A stretch of DNA of 64,000 nt from Methylomonas koyamae (GCF_019669905.1 NZ_AP019777.1:3596001-3660000); one strand, 5' to 3'; positions 18,259-28,400 are shown, counted from the stretch's first letter. Program-made: numbers and translations. Notes: generated by a model not told the origin, from the sequence alone.

Positions 18259-19128
18259 ATGGAAGAATCGGTTCGCTTGCAATATCTGGAGGCAATGGGC
18301 ATCGATGTCTGGGTTCCCCGGCATCCGCCCGTCGTCACCGAGCAAGCGGTTGCTGCCCCTGTAGGGTTGGCATCGCAAAGCGAAGCCCACCACTTCGACG
18401 TCCCCGATAACGAAGCCGCGCCAACACCGGAACATCCGGCCACAAGCGAAACTGCCGTCAATCGCCAGCACGTCGAACCGGCAGCGCAAACCGTCGAGTC
18501 CGCCGCGCCGCGTAAATCCGAAAGCGATGCCTTCGCGCCATTGCCGCACCACCCCAAGTCCCACACCGACGACCAGGCCTGGAAAGACCTGCAACACCAA
18601 GTCGCAATCTGCCGCGCCTGCTCGCTATGCGAAACCCGTACCCAGACCGTATTCGGCGTCGGCAACAAGCATGCGGACTGGCTGCTGATCGGCGAAGCGC
18701 CTGGGCGCGACGAGGATTTGCAAGGCGAGCCTTTCGTCGGCCGCGCCGGCCAGTTGTTGAACGAAATGATCCGCGCCATCGGCCTGCGCCGCGAGCAGGT
18801 CTACATCGCCAACATGCTGAAATGCCGGCCGCCCAACAACCGCGACCCGCAGGCCGGCGAAGTCGATGCCTGCCACGGCTTTTTGCAACGCCAGATCGAA
18901 CTGATCCGACCCAAGTTGATTGTGGCCGTCGGCCGCATCGCCGCGCAAAACCTGCTAAAAACCCAACAACCCTTGTCGCGGCTGCGCGGCATCCGCCACG
19001 AACTGGAAGGCGTTCCGCTGACAGTGGTACACCACCCGGCTTATCTGTTACGCTCGCTGCCGGAAAAAGCCAAGGCCTGGGAAGACCTGCAATTTGCTCT
19101 GTCCGTTTACCAATCATTACAACTATAA
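18259..19128 (+). CDS. Family-4 uracil-DNA glycosylase with iron-sulfur cluster
   Basis: The 289-residue protein has a poorly conserved, linker-like first 105 residues and a C-terminal UDG superfamily domain. The domain carries the four or five cysteines expected for a [4Fe-4S] cluster (CRACSLC, then KCRPPNN and DACHG 16 residues apart), the active-site GEAPGRDED and the HHPAYLLR motif. It removes uracil from DNA. The long variable N-terminus is common in proteobacterial members that were once annotated as phage polymerase-related. It lies between leuA and rimI with gaps of 8 and 5 bases. Confidence 0.92.
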   Translation: MEESVRLQYLEAMGIDVWVPRHPPVVTEQAVAAPVGLASQSEAHHFDVPDNEAAPTPEHPATSETAVNRQHVEPAAQTVESAAPRKSESDAFAPLPHHPKSHTDDQAWKDLQHQVAICRACSLCETRTQTVFGVGNKHADWLLIGEAPGRDEDLQGEPFVGRAGQLLNEMIRAIGLRREQVYIANMLKCRPPNNRDPQAGEVDACHGFLQRQIELIRPKLIVAVGRIAAQNLLKTQQPLSRLRGIRHELEGVPLTVVHHPAYLLRSLPEKAKAWEDLQFALSVYQSLQL

Positions 19129-19133
19129 CAACG

Positions 19134-19688
19134 ATGTGGAAACTGCTACATAAACTGAAATCAGCCATGGTTTACGACGCCGACCGCGAGTTTTACTCCA
19201 AAGTATTCCCGGATTCGGTGGAACCGCGCGACCTGCTGCGCTTGCGCAAAATGGACCACTCCGACCTGCCCGGCGTGATGGCGATCGAAACCGTCAACTA
19301 CGAATTTCCCTGGACGGAAGGCGTGTTCAAGGATTGCTTCCGGGCCATGAATTACACCAACTGGATTTGCGAAGCGCCCGACGAGACCATCGCCGGCTAC
19401 GCAATTATTTCGGTCGTGGCCGGCGAAGCCCACATCATGAACATCAGCGTCAACCCGGCCTTTCAACGCCAGGGCGTCGGCCGCAAAATGCTGGAACATT
19501 TGATCGAATACGCCCGCCCCCGTGCCGAAACCCTTTACCTGGAAGTTCGGCCCAGCAACCCCGGCGCGATTCATCTGTACCGCAGCAGCGGCTTCCGCGA
19601 AATCGGCATCCGCAAGAATTACTATCCGGCCAAGAACGGCAAGGAAGACGCGCTCATGTTCGCGCTGGACTTGGTGCCGATGCTTTGA
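19134..19688 (+). CDS. rimI: Ribosomal protein S18 alanine N-acetyltransferase (RimI-type GNAT)
   Basis: The ATG at 19134, five bases after the UDG stop, gives 184 residues; the frame further upstream is a shadow of the UDG gene. After about 35 extra N-terminal residues comes a GNAT fold: IETVNYEFPWTEGVFKDCF, the acetyl-CoA loop QRQGVGRKML, and EVRPSNPGAIHLYRSSGF, all typical of RimI. RimI acetylates the N-terminus of ribosomal protein S18 and possibly other proteins. The N-terminal extension is longer than in the enterobacterial protein. Confidence 0.88.
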   Translation: MWKLLHKLKSAMVYDADREFYSKVFPDSVEPRDLLRLRKMDHSDLPGVMAIETVNYEFPWTEGVFKDCFRAMNYTNWICEAPDETIAGYAIISVVAGEAHIMNISVNPAFQRQGVGRKMLEHLIEYARPRAETLYLEVRPSNPGAIHLYRSSGFREIGIRKNYYPAKNGKEDALMFALDLVPML

Positions 19689-19735
19689 GCCTCGCCCCGG
19701 CCCTATCCTAAAACTATAACCACAGGAGACCCGCT

Positions 19736-20596
19736 ATGGCATTCCCCAAACGTTTGGAATACGGCGGCCACGCCCTGGTCTGGTCCGGCGACTGGTCCGC
19801 CGTAGGCGCCCGCAAAGCCATCGCCGGCGCCGCCCGCGCCGGTTACGACTACATCGAAATCGCCCTGCTCGACCCGTGGCAAATCGACGTCGCCCTGACC
19901 AAGGATTTGTTGCAGGAATACAATCTGCGCGCTCACGCCTCGCTGGGTTTGTCGGCCGCCACCGACGTCACCAGCACCGACCCGGCCATCGTTGCCAAAG
20001 GCGACGAACTGCTGCGCAAGGCCACCGACGTACTTTACGCCCTTGGCGGCAGCGAGCTGTGCGGCGTGATTTATTGCGCGCTGGGCAAATACCCCGGCCC
20101 GGCGTCCCCGGAAAACCGCGCCAATTCGGTGGCGGCGATGCAGCGTCTGGCCGACTATGCCGCCGACAAAGGCATCAACATCGATCTGGAAGTGGTCAAC
20201 CGCTACGAAACCAACATCATGAACACCGGCTTGGAAGGTCTGGCCTTCCTGGACGAGGTCAACCGACCCAACGCCTTCCTGCATCTGGATACCTACCACA
20301 TGAACATCGAGGAAGACGGCATGGCCAAGTCGGTATTGGCCGCCGGCGACCGGCTCGGATACGTCCATATCGGCGAAAGCCACCGCGGCTACCTGGGTAC
20401 CGGCAATGTCGATTTCGCCAGCTTCTTCGCCGCCCTGAAACAAATCGATTACCGCGGCCCGATCACCTTCGAATCGTTTTCGTCGGAAATCGTCGATCCC
20501 AAACTGTCCAACACCCTCTGCGTCTGGCGCAACCTGTGGCACGACTCCGACGATCTGGCCGGCAAAGCGCTGGAATTCATCAAACAACGCTATTAA
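19736..20596 (+). CDS. Ketose 3-epimerase/sugar-phosphate isomerase-like TIM-barrel protein
   Basis: The start is supported by AGGAG nine bases upstream. The 286-residue protein fits the xylose isomerase-like TIM-barrel family of D-tagatose/D-psicose 3-epimerases. Metal ligands are in place: Glu in IDLEVVNRYE, Asp in HLDTYHMN, His in VHIGESHRG and Glu in TFESF. Family members epimerise free ketoses at C3, but related ones act on other sugars, so the substrate is open. The esterase gene follows after three bases, suggesting a two-gene operon. Confidence 0.82.
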   Translation: MAFPKRLEYGGHALVWSGDWSAVGARKAIAGAARAGYDYIEIALLDPWQIDVALTKDLLQEYNLRAHASLGLSAATDVTSTDPAIVAKGDELLRKATDVLYALGGSELCGVIYCALGKYPGPASPENRANSVAAMQRLADYAADKGINIDLEVVNRYETNIMNTGLEGLAFLDEVNRPNAFLHLDTYHMNIEEDGMAKSVLAAGDRLGYVHIGESHRGYLGTGNVDFASFFAALKQIDYRGPITFESFSSEIVDPKLSNTLCVWRNLWHDSDDLAGKALEFIKQRY

Positions 20597-20599
20597 GCC

Positions 20600-21656
<1,057 letters not shown>

Positions 21657-21696
21657 CGTGGCACTATGTGTTCCATCCGAAGATTCTCACCACGCC

Positions 21697-22296
21697 TTAC
21701 GACACCCCTGCCGCCATCAACACCAAAGAATCCCCGTTCTGCTCGATTCGAAAATATTTCAAGGTATTCATGCCGACCAGCACTTCATCCAAATGGCGGT
21801 TGATATGGGCGTCCAGATTGCGCAGTTCCAGGTTGCCTAGCTTCAGGCTGGCGATGCGGGTTTGGTGGTCGGTGACGCGGCCGCCTGCGGTCTCGGCTTG
21901 CACCGCGCCGCCGACGGGCAAACCGGCAGCACGCGCGTATTTTTCCGGAATCGAGGTTTTGGTGGCGCCGGTATCGATCATGAACGGCATCGGCACATTA
22001 TTGATCGATAAAGTACCGCGAAAATGGCCTTGGCGGTCGGCCTTGATTCTTACGGTACCGGCCGGTCTGCCGCTGCCGTCCGCCGCGGACAATAAGACTT
22101 CCGGTAGCGGATGTTTGGCAGCGGCTTGCTTTGCCAGCAAGGCGTCCGCGCCGTACCACAGCCCGGCCAAAGCCGCCAACGGCATCAGCAGATAACGCAA
22201 TGCCCCTGCCGAATCGGCTCTGGCCGGCGGCGCAGATTGTTGCCGGGCCTGGTTGCGCAGCTTCTCCCGGTAATAATCCCGATCTTCGATTCCCAT
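21697..22296 (-). CDS. Retropepsin-like membrane-anchored aspartic protease
   Basis: The 199-residue protein has an N-terminal cytoplasmic segment, one membrane helix at about residues 34-50 and a C-terminal clan AA aspartic protease domain. The catalytic signature is FMIDTGATKTSI (Asp at about 106), with a downstream hydrophobic segment LVGMNTLKYF typical of single-domain retropepsin-like proteins of proteobacteria. Such proteins work as dimers and should face the periplasm. Their natural substrates are unknown. It is transcribed toward the GIY-YIG gene, with 40 bases between the ends. Confidence 0.85.
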   Translation of the reverse strand: MGIEDRDYYREKLRNQARQQSAPPARADSAGALRYLLMPLAALAGLWYGADALLAKQAAAKHPLPEVLLSAADGSGRPAGTVRIKADRQGHFRGTLSINNVPMPFMIDTGATKTSIPEKYARAAGLPVGGAVQAETAGGRVTDHQTRIASLKLGNLELRNLDAHINRHLDEVLVGMNTLKYFRIEQNGDSLVLMAAGVS

Positions 22297-22315
22297 CGCC
22301 CTACCCTCTCCTTAC

Positions 22316-22349
22316 AAACAAAAAAGCCCCCGCCGTTCGGCGGGGGCTT
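22316..22349 (-). terminator. Rho-independent terminator of the BAX-inhibitor gene
   Basis: AAGCCCCCGCC and GGCGGGGGCTT (22324-22349) form an 11-bp GC-rich stem with a tetraloop. On the minus strand it is followed by a T-rich tract, so it ends transcription coming from 22401. It sits between that gene and the protease gene start. Confidence 0.9.
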
Positions 22350-22400
22350 GTGTCGGTTATGCCGGATTATATCGCTCCGGCGTTAACGCTAGCGGCCGGA

Positions 22401-23069
22401 TCAATCGTCGCCGCCGAACACGCCCAGGATTTGCAGCAAGCTGACGAACAAGTTGTAGATCGATACGTACAACGATACCGTGGCCAAAATGTAGTTGGTT
22501 TCGCCGCCGTGAATGATCTCACTGGTTTGGAACAGGATCATGCCGGACATCAACAGGATGAACATGGCCGATACCGCCAACGACAAGGCCGGCACCGAGA
22601 ACAGGACCGCAGCCAAACCGGCGAAGAACGCGACCAACACGCCGACCATCAGGAAGCCGGCCATGAAGCTGAAATCCTTACGGGTGGTCAAGGCGTAGCC
22701 GGACAAACCGAGGAAAATCACGCCGGTACCGCCCAGCGCGGTCATGATCAATTGATGGCCGTTGCTGAAGGCATTCAGATACATGTTCAAGATCGGGCCC
22801 AGGGTCATGCCCATGAAACCGGTCAAGGCAAATACCCACAACAAGCCCCAGGCGCTGTTGCTGAAACGGGTGGTTAAAAACAGCAAACCGAAATAACCCA
22901 CCATGCTGACGATCATGCCTGGATGCGGCAGATTCAATGCCATGGACAAGCCGGCAGTCGCCGCGCTGAACAACAGCGTCATCGCCAACAACAAGTAAGT
23001 GTTTCTCAAAACCTTATTGGTCGCCAGTACCCCGGCTTCCGATCGGGTGGTTGCAGTTGATAATCTCAT
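22401..23069 (-). CDS. BAX inhibitor-1/YccA family membrane protein
   Basis: The ATG at 23067-23069 is preferred over a TTG two codons upstream because AAGGA is nine bases before the ATG. The 222-residue protein has seven hydrophobic helices after a polar N-terminus of about 20 residues. GFMGMTLGP and the helix 6-7 region match the BI-1/YccA family. YccA in E. coli modulates the FtsH protease. The gene stands alone with its own strong terminator. Confidence 0.9.
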   Translation of the reverse strand: MRLSTATTRSEAGVLATNKVLRNTYLLLAMTLLFSAATAGLSMALNLPHPGMIVSMVGYFGLLFLTTRFSNSAWGLLWVFALTGFMGMTLGPILNMYLNAFSNGHQLIMTALGGTGVIFLGLSGYALTTRKDFSFMAGFLMVGVLVAFFAGLAAVLFSVPALSLAVSAMFILLMSGMILFQTSEIIHGGETNYILATVSLYVSIYNLFVSLLQILGVFGGDD

Positions 23070-23195
23070 GGTCAATTGTCCTTTGAAAGTTACGAACGAA
23101 GCTGTGACCGCGCAAATGCGCGGGAGTTTCCCGCCATTGTCGGCGCCGTCTGCTAGTATACCTAAACAAAATACAGCGACGAGGTTAATTCAAGC

Positions 23196-23588
23196 ATGAG
23201 CACGACGCCCTACGACTTGATCGGCGGCGAAACCGGCATCAGACGGCTGGTGGACAAATTCTACTTTTATATGGATATCCTGCCGCAGGCCAAGGGCATC
23301 CGCGCCATGCACGCGCCCAATCTGGCGTCGGCGAAAGACAAACTGTTCAAATTTCTGTCGGGCTGGTTGGGCGGCCCCAATCTGTTTATCGAAGAATTCG
23401 GCCATCCGATGCTGCGCGCCCGCCATTTCCCGTTCGCCATCGGCGAAGCGGAACGCGACCAGTGGATGTTGTGCATGAACAAGGCACTGGACGAAGTCAC
23501 GATGGATGCGCGGCTACGCGAGAACATCCGCAACGCCTTGCAGCAATTGGCTACGCATATGATCAATCAAGAAACCACGGAAAGCTAA
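23196..23588 (+). CDS. Group II truncated hemoglobin
   Basis: At 130 residues this is a complete group II (trHbO) globin: YDLIGGETGIRRLV at the start, FLSGWLGGP, the proximal histidine in RARHFPFAIG and the WMLCM motif with the conserved Trp of the G helix. Such globins bind oxygen and can react with NO or peroxides. The lapD start is only five bases downstream, so the globin and the surface-adhesion switch are very likely one transcription unit. Confidence 0.93.
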   Translation: MSTTPYDLIGGETGIRRLVDKFYFYMDILPQAKGIRAMHAPNLASAKDKLFKFLSGWLGGPNLFIEEFGHPMLRARHFPFAIGEAERDQWMLCMNKALDEVTMDARLRENIRNALQQLATHMINQETTES

Positions 23589-23593
23589 GCGAC

Positions 23594-25498
23594 ATGTCGT
23601 TATCCAAACAATTGCTAATTCTGATCTCGGCTCTGTTTCTGATGATTTTCAGCGTCAACTTCGCCCTCAGCGTCAATAACATCAAGGATTATTTGGAAGG
23701 CGAAGCCAAGAACCACGCGCAGGATACTGCGACCTCGCTGGGCCTGTCGCTGAGCCCGTACATGACCAACGACAAGGACCCGGTCATAGAAACCATGATG
23801 AAGGCGATTTTCGACATGGGCTATTACAAGGAAATTCGTTTGGTCGACGCCGACAATAAGGAACTGGTGGAGCTGGTCAGCGACAAGGCGGTGGCAGGCG
23901 TGCCGGACTGGTTCATGGATCTGCTGCCGATGACCTCGGCCACCGCCGAAAGCGAAATCAGCTCCGGCTGGAATCTGAGCGGCGTGATCTACGTTACCGT
24001 CAATTCCGGCTACGGCTATCTAAAGCTCTACGAACAGGCCAAATCCGGCTTTTATTATTCGCTGGCGGCATTCCTGATTTCGATAGGCCTGCTGGCGTTG
24101 ACCTTGCGCTTTACGTTGGCCTCGCTGTCGCGGATCGACCAACTGGCCCGGCAGATCAGCGACGGTCAATTCGACAGCATCGCCGAACTGCCCTGGACCC
24201 GCGAAGTGCGTAACGTGGCGCTGTCGATGAACACCATGTCGCAGAAGATCAAAACCACCATCGCCGGCCTGCACGGCAAGCTGGACAGCATGGGCGCCAG
24301 TCTGTTGCGCGACGATCTGACCGGACTCTACAAAAAATCGGTGTTCGAGACCGACATCAAGCAATTGGCCTTGGAAGAAGCCGAGGCGTTTATCCTGTTG
24401 ATCAAAATCGACGGTTTGCTGGAGCTGGTCAAAGAGTTGGACAGCGATGCCATCGACGGCTTCATCAAAGCCTTCGCCACGACGCTGGAGCAAGTCGCCG
24501 CCGCAGCCGGCAACGATACCGGCAAGGCCTACCGCTTCTACGGCGCCGAATTCGCGCTGCTGGTGAAAACCGGGGACCGAAACCAGATCGAGTTGTTGGC
24601 CAAAACCCTGAGCAACCGCTTCAGCGAACTGGGCGAGCAATACCAAAAGGCCGACTTGGCCCACATCGGCGTGGTGCCGTTCAACCCGCTGACCACCAGC
24701 GACAGCATGCTGGAAGCGGCGCACGAGGCCTACGAACAAGCCCATTTGATCGGCGCCAACAGTTATTTCATCCGCAGCAGCGACAATTTCGCCCGCGACA
24801 TCGCCACCTGGAAGGAACTGGTGTTCGATTGCGTGGATAACAATGCCTATTCGCTGTGGTACATCGGCCCGATCCACGGCATGAAAAACGGGGAACTGAT
24901 GATGGAGGAAGCCTTCATTCAAGTCCACGACAAACAAGGCGACCTGGTGGCAATCGGCCCGTTCATTTCGATTGCCGAAAAGTTCGCCAAAATCGTCGAT
25001 CTGGACAAAGGCGTAATCGGCATGGTGATCGAGCATATTCTGCAAAGCCACGTCGAGCATGCGATTGCCGTCAACGTCTCGACCCGCACCATCAAGAACA
25101 GCGATTTCCGGGTCTGGCTGGAAAAACTGATTCAACGCAACGCCGCCGCGGCGAAATACTTGGTGTTCAGTTTGTCGGCCTACGCCGTGGTCAAGGACAT
25201 CGAGGCCTACCAAGCCTTCATCGAGGTGGTGCACCAGTGCGGCGCCAGAGTCATGATCAAACGCTTCGAAACCCAATCGATGTCGGCCGAGTTGGTCAAA
25301 CAACTGAAACCGGACTACATCCGCCTGGCGCGCGACATCGGCAACGGCATCGCCGAATCGACGCAAACCCTCGCCTTCGTGCAGACCATCGCCGAAATGG
25401 CGGCCTTGCTGGACATTTCGATACTGGCGGAAAACGTGCAAGCCGATTCCGACTTTGCCGCCTTGCGCGGCATAGGCATCGCCGGTGCCAGCCGTTAA
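23594..25498 (+). CDS. lapD: LapD-type cyclic-di-GMP receptor with degenerate GGDEF and EAL domains
   Basis: The ATG at 23594 gives 634 residues; the frame extends upstream into the globin gene. Domain order is membrane helix (about 6-27), a LapD_MoxY_N periplasmic domain containing GVPDWF (Trp106), a second helix (about 153-172), HAMP, a GGDEF-like domain in which the signature is degraded to YGAEF, and an EAL-like domain where EAL reads EAF. Loss of both catalytic motifs is typical of LapD, which binds c-di-GMP through the EAL domain and in that state sequesters the periplasmic protease LapG. The gene overlaps lapG by 14 bases. No LapA-type adhesin lies in the window. Confidence 0.92.
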   Translation: MSLSKQLLILISALFLMIFSVNFALSVNNIKDYLEGEAKNHAQDTATSLGLSLSPYMTNDKDPVIETMMKAIFDMGYYKEIRLVDADNKELVELVSDKAVAGVPDWFMDLLPMTSATAESEISSGWNLSGVIYVTVNSGYGYLKLYEQAKSGFYYSLAAFLISIGLLALTLRFTLASLSRIDQLARQISDGQFDSIAELPWTREVRNVALSMNTMSQKIKTTIAGLHGKLDSMGASLLRDDLTGLYKKSVFETDIKQLALEEAEAFILLIKIDGLLELVKELDSDAIDGFIKAFATTLEQVAAAAGNDTGKAYRFYGAEFALLVKTGDRNQIELLAKTLSNRFSELGEQYQKADLAHIGVVPFNPLTTSDSMLEAAHEAYEQAHLIGANSYFIRSSDNFARDIATWKELVFDCVDNNAYSLWYIGPIHGMKNGELMMEEAFIQVHDKQGDLVAIGPFISIAEKFAKIVDLDKGVIGMVIEHILQSHVEHAIAVNVSTRTIKNSDFRVWLEKLIQRNAAAAKYLVFSLSAYAVVKDIEAYQAFIEVVHQCGARVMIKRFETQSMSAELVKQLKPDYIRLARDIGNGIAESTQTLAFVQTIAEMAALLDISILAENVQADSDFAALRGIGIAGASR

Positions 25499-26156
25499 TA
25501 CCGGCCGCTCCCACCTCGCCGCACTCGCCGTTTTTGCCGCCAGCCTGTGCTGCGGCATCGCCCTGGCCGGCAGCCTGTTATTCGACCGGGAATTACTGGA
25601 CAAGGTCGGCACCAAATACGGCGCGGCGGCCCGGCAGCGCTTCGCCGATTGGCAGAATCTGATCGAAACCGGCAAAGACTGGCCGGACGCCGAGAAACTG
25701 CGCCAGGTCAACAATTTCTTCAACCGTAACGTCGACTTCGTCGACGATATCGTGCTGTGGAACAAAGTCGATTATTGGGCGACACCGACCGAATTTCTGG
25801 CCAAGGGCGCCGGCGATTGCGAGGACTACTCGATCGCCAAATATTTCACGCTGGTGGAAATGGGCGTCGACGAAAGCAAGCTGCGCATCACCTACGTCAA
25901 GGCCTTGGAACTGAACCAGGCCCACATGGTATTGACCTACTTCGAATCGATGCGCGCGCCGCCGTTGGTACTGGACAACCTGAAGCCGGCGATACTGCCG
26001 GCTACCCAACGCAGCGACCTGCAACCGGTCTACAGCTTCAACGGTACCGGTTTGTGGCTTGCCAAAAGCCGGGGTTCCGGGCAACATGTCGGCGGTTCGG
26101 ACCGGTTAAGTCTGTGGACCGAGCTAAAATCGAGAATGTTGGAATCGCCTTTTTGA
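25485..26156 (+). CDS. lapG: LapG-type periplasmic cysteine protease
   Basis: The start is GTG at 25485, inside the end of lapD. An N-terminal signal (about 9-29, ending near ALAGS) exports the protein. The transglutaminase-like core shows GAGDCEDYS with catalytic Cys112 and the acidic residues that bind calcium in LapG, His147 in QAHMVL and Asp164 in LVLDNL. LapG releases large surface adhesins by cutting them near the N-terminus when LapD is not bound to c-di-GMP. Length (223) and neighbourhood match the family. Confidence 0.93.
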   Translation: MPAVNTGRSHLAALAVFAASLCCGIALAGSLLFDRELLDKVGTKYGAAARQRFADWQNLIETGKDWPDAEKLRQVNNFFNRNVDFVDDIVLWNKVDYWATPTEFLAKGAGDCEDYSIAKYFTLVEMGVDESKLRITYVKALELNQAHMVLTYFESMRAPPLVLDNLKPAILPATQRSDLQPVYSFNGTGLWLAKSRGSGQHVGGSDRLSLWTELKSRMLESPF

Positions 26157-26872
26157 ACGCCCCAAGTTATACCCTACGCCGCAGCAGCCGCGCCAAACAT
26201 ACCCGCATCGTCGTCAAAGCCGGCCAAATCGAAGTCGTCGCCCCGCCGAAAGTTTCGGAGCGCAACATTCACAGCTTCGTGCTGGCGCAACGGGATTGGA
26301 TCGAATCGGCCTTGCGCCGGGTCGCCGCGAAAACCCGCGAGGTGCCGGCGCTGGCCCCGGCCAGTTACCATGACGGTGTCGCTATCCCCTATCTCGGCCG
26401 CCAGTTGCCGCTGCGCATCGAAACCACCCGCAACAAAACCCCGCGCCTGGATTTGCACGACGACGCCTGGTTTTGCGCCAAATTGCCGGCCGGCATCGAC
26501 GCCGGCCAGCACTCCGAACTGGTCCGCCAAACCTTGATCCGCTGGATGAAAAGCCAGGCCCGCCAGCATGCGCAACTGTTCATCGACCGCCATGCGCCGC
26601 GCCACGGCCTCTACCCGCGCAGCATCCGCATCAAAACCCAGAAAAGCCGCTGGGGCAGTTGCGGTCCGGACAACGATATCAATCTGAATTGGCTGTTGCT
26701 GCTGGCGCCGCCGGCGGCTTTGGAGTACGTAGTGGTACACGAGTTATGCCATATCCGCCACAAAAACCATTCCGCCGCGTTTTGGGACTTGGTCGCGGAA
26801 CACTTGCCGGACTTCCGCCAGCGCCGCTTGTGGTTGAAGCAGCACGGCGCCAGTTTGATGCAAGGTTTGTGA
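26153..26872 (+). CDS. YgjP-type WLM/DUF45 zinc metallopeptidase-like protein
   Basis: A TTG at 26153 overlapping the lapG stop is the most likely start (239 residues); no ATG exists before the conserved region and a GTG at 26114 is the alternative. The protein has the family hallmarks: RRSSRAKHTRIVV at the N-terminus, KSRWGSCG, and the zinc motif HELCHIRHKNHS at about residue 196. The YgjP family is thought to be metallopeptidases, with unproven substrates. Its stop overlaps the next start (TGATG), so it belongs to the globin-lapD-lapG transcript or its tail. Confidence 0.83.
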   Translation: MNAPSYTLRRSSRAKHTRIVVKAGQIEVVAPPKVSERNIHSFVLAQRDWIESALRRVAAKTREVPALAPASYHDGVAIPYLGRQLPLRIETTRNKTPRLDLHDDAWFCAKLPAGIDAGQHSELVRQTLIRWMKSQARQHAQLFIDRHAPRHGLYPRSIRIKTQKSRWGSCGPDNDINLNWLLLLAPPAALEYVVVHELCHIRHKNHSAAFWDLVAEHLPDFRQRRLWLKQHGASLMQGL

Positions 26873-27354
26873 TGCGCAAAAAGGATTGGGCGTTTTATCT
26901 GTTTGCCGCGCTGTTCATTTTCGCCGGCCAATTTCTGGCGCATCGGGATTTGGTGACCGGCACGCCGCCGCCAATAACGCAAACCACGTTGAACGGCGAG
27001 GCGGCGCTAAAAAACCTGGGTATGCGTCCGGGCTTGATTTATTTCTGGGCGGAATGGTGCGGCGTCTGCCGCAGCATGCAGAACTCGGTGACGCAGGTCG
27101 GCAAAGACCATCCGCTGGCGACCGTCGCGATACGGTCCGGCGACGACGCCAAACTGGAAAGCTATCTGCGGGAAAAAAATCTGTCTTGGCCGGTCGTCAA
27201 CGATAACGGCGGCGACATCGGCCAGCGTTACGGCGTCAAAGCCGTGCCGGCCTTGTTTTTTACCGACCGAAGCGGCGACATCGTCTTCGCCACGGCCGGT
27301 TACACCTCGGAATGGGGCATCAGAGCCCGGTTGTGGCTGGCAAGTTGGATTTAG
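26872..27354 (+). CDS. Membrane-anchored thioredoxin-like protein
   Basis: The 160-residue protein starts within the stop of the previous gene. One membrane helix (about 7-23) anchors a thioredoxin fold with the active site WCGVC (Cys63, Cys66) and the cis-proline motif VKAVPALFF. It should reside on the periplasmic side, as in ScsD or TlpA-like disulfide oxidoreductases. Its partner is unknown; the upstream periplasmic cysteine protease LapG is one candidate, but that is only inferred from position. Confidence 0.85.
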   Translation: MRKKDWAFYLFAALFIFAGQFLAHRDLVTGTPPPITQTTLNGEAALKNLGMRPGLIYFWAEWCGVCRSMQNSVTQVGKDHPLATVAIRSGDDAKLESYLREKNLSWPVVNDNGGDIGQRYGVKAVPALFFTDRSGDIVFATAGYTSEWGIRARLWLASWI

Positions 27355-27376
27355 CTTGTATTAAAAGCAGAGAAGC

Positions 27377-27751
27377 TCAGGAAAAATTGCCCAGCGCCGA
27401 CAGTTCGCGCTCCAGCAGCTCGCTATCGCCCAGATTCAATTCCACCAGCCGCCGCAGCAAGGAGATGCTGTCGATATCGATATGCGCGCAACGGAATCCG
27501 GCTTGATTGCCCTGGACATGGGTAGCGACGATTTCCATCCGGATCGCCGCTTCGGCCGATAACTCGAACTTCAGTTGGTAAGGCTGGTCGCCGATTCCGG
27601 CCAGCGGTTCCGCCAATTCCAGCAAACAGCCGCGCAACGATAGGTCGATGATCCGGCAGCTCTGCGCCAAGCCTTCGGCCGACACCAATTGCGCATCGGC
27701 ATGGTAGAAAATCCGGTGAAACCGGCGTTTTTCTTCGTTTTTTTCGCTCAT
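27377..27751 (-). CDS. PilZ domain protein
   Basis: The 124-residue protein is a single PilZ domain. RRFHRI supplies the RxxxR element and DLSLRGC the DxSxxG element needed to bind c-di-GMP. Single-domain PilZ proteins act as cytoplasmic c-di-GMP effectors. It starts four bases after the FHA gene stop, in the same minus-strand operon. Confidence 0.88.
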   Translation of the reverse strand: MSEKNEEKRRFHRIFYHADAQLVSAEGLAQSCRIIDLSLRGCLLELAEPLAGIGDQPYQLKFELSAEAAIRMEIVATHVQGNQAGFRCAHIDIDSISLLRRLVELNLGDSELLERELSALGNFS

Positions 27752-27755
27752 GCGC

Positions 27756-28400
27756 TCAATCCAGGAAAAATTGCATGGAAGTGCGGTCGACGACGACCAC
27801 GTCGTTGTTCTGCAATTGCACGGTGCGGTCGCCCAGGGGTTCGTTGTTCACCGAAAGCCCGTCGTGGCCCTGCAAGGCCGACAAGTAGTAGCCGTCCTTG
27901 CGCCGGGCGATGACGATGATGCCGGCGCCTTCGTGGCCGAGCCGGGTCATGGCTTTTTTCAACGGCAGGATGCGGCCGATGTGGACGCCGTTCAGCACTT
28001 GCAAACTGGCGTCGCGGGTTTTTACCGCTTCTTCGAGTTTTTCGTTCAAGGCCTGAACGTCGGCGTCGACCGAATTACTCAGCGTATTGACCAACACCTT
28101 TTCGGAAAACTCGTCGGTGGTGTTGTAAACGATGTAGTGTTTGCCGATGTTGATGATGTCGTTGTTTTGCAAATGCCATTCCTTGGTCGGCTGGTTGTTT
28201 ACCAGCAGCGGAAATTTTTCGTTCATTTGCTTCATCACGCAACTGCCGTCTTTGATCACGACCACGGCATGCGCCGGCGCCACGGCCAAGCTGTCCACCA
28301 CCAAATCGTTGGTGTCGTCGCGGCCGATACGCACGATCCCGGAATCAAAAACACCTGTATGGATTGCTTTATCTTTGAAGTAAACGGTAAATTTCGCCAT
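27756..28400 (-). CDS. Protein with two FHA domains
   Basis: Two forkhead-associated domains make up most of the 214 residues. The first has VRIGRDDTNDLVV and a later NDIINIG segment; the second has THE core residues TRLGHEGAGI and NNEPLGDRTVQLQNND. FHA domains bind phosphothreonine peptides, so the protein is probably a phospho-dependent adaptor. No Ser/Thr kinase gene is in the window. The start lacks a clear ribosome-binding site. The PilZ gene follows after four bases. Confidence 0.85.
   Translation of the reverse strand: MAKFTVYFKDKAIHTGVFDSGIVRIGRDDTNDLVVDSLAVAPAHAVVVIKDGSCVMKQMNEKFPLLVNNQPTKEWHLQNNDIINIGKHYIVYNTTDEFSEKVLVNTLSNSVDADVQALNEKLEEAVKTRDASLQVLNGVHIGRILPLKKAMTRLGHEGAGIIVIARRKDGYYLSALQGHDGLSVNNEPLGDRTVQLQNNDVVVVDRTSMQFFLD

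Noticed and set aside
16403..18295. A 630-codon open frame on the minus strand opposite leuA
   Set aside because: It is the antisense shadow of a GC-rich gene with strong third-position bias. The plus-strand frame has all leuA motifs and a ribosome-binding site.
18627..19133. Longer rimI start within the UDG gene
   Set aside because: The extra 169 codons are the out-of-frame shadow of the UDG gene; the GNAT domain begins well after the ATG at 19134.
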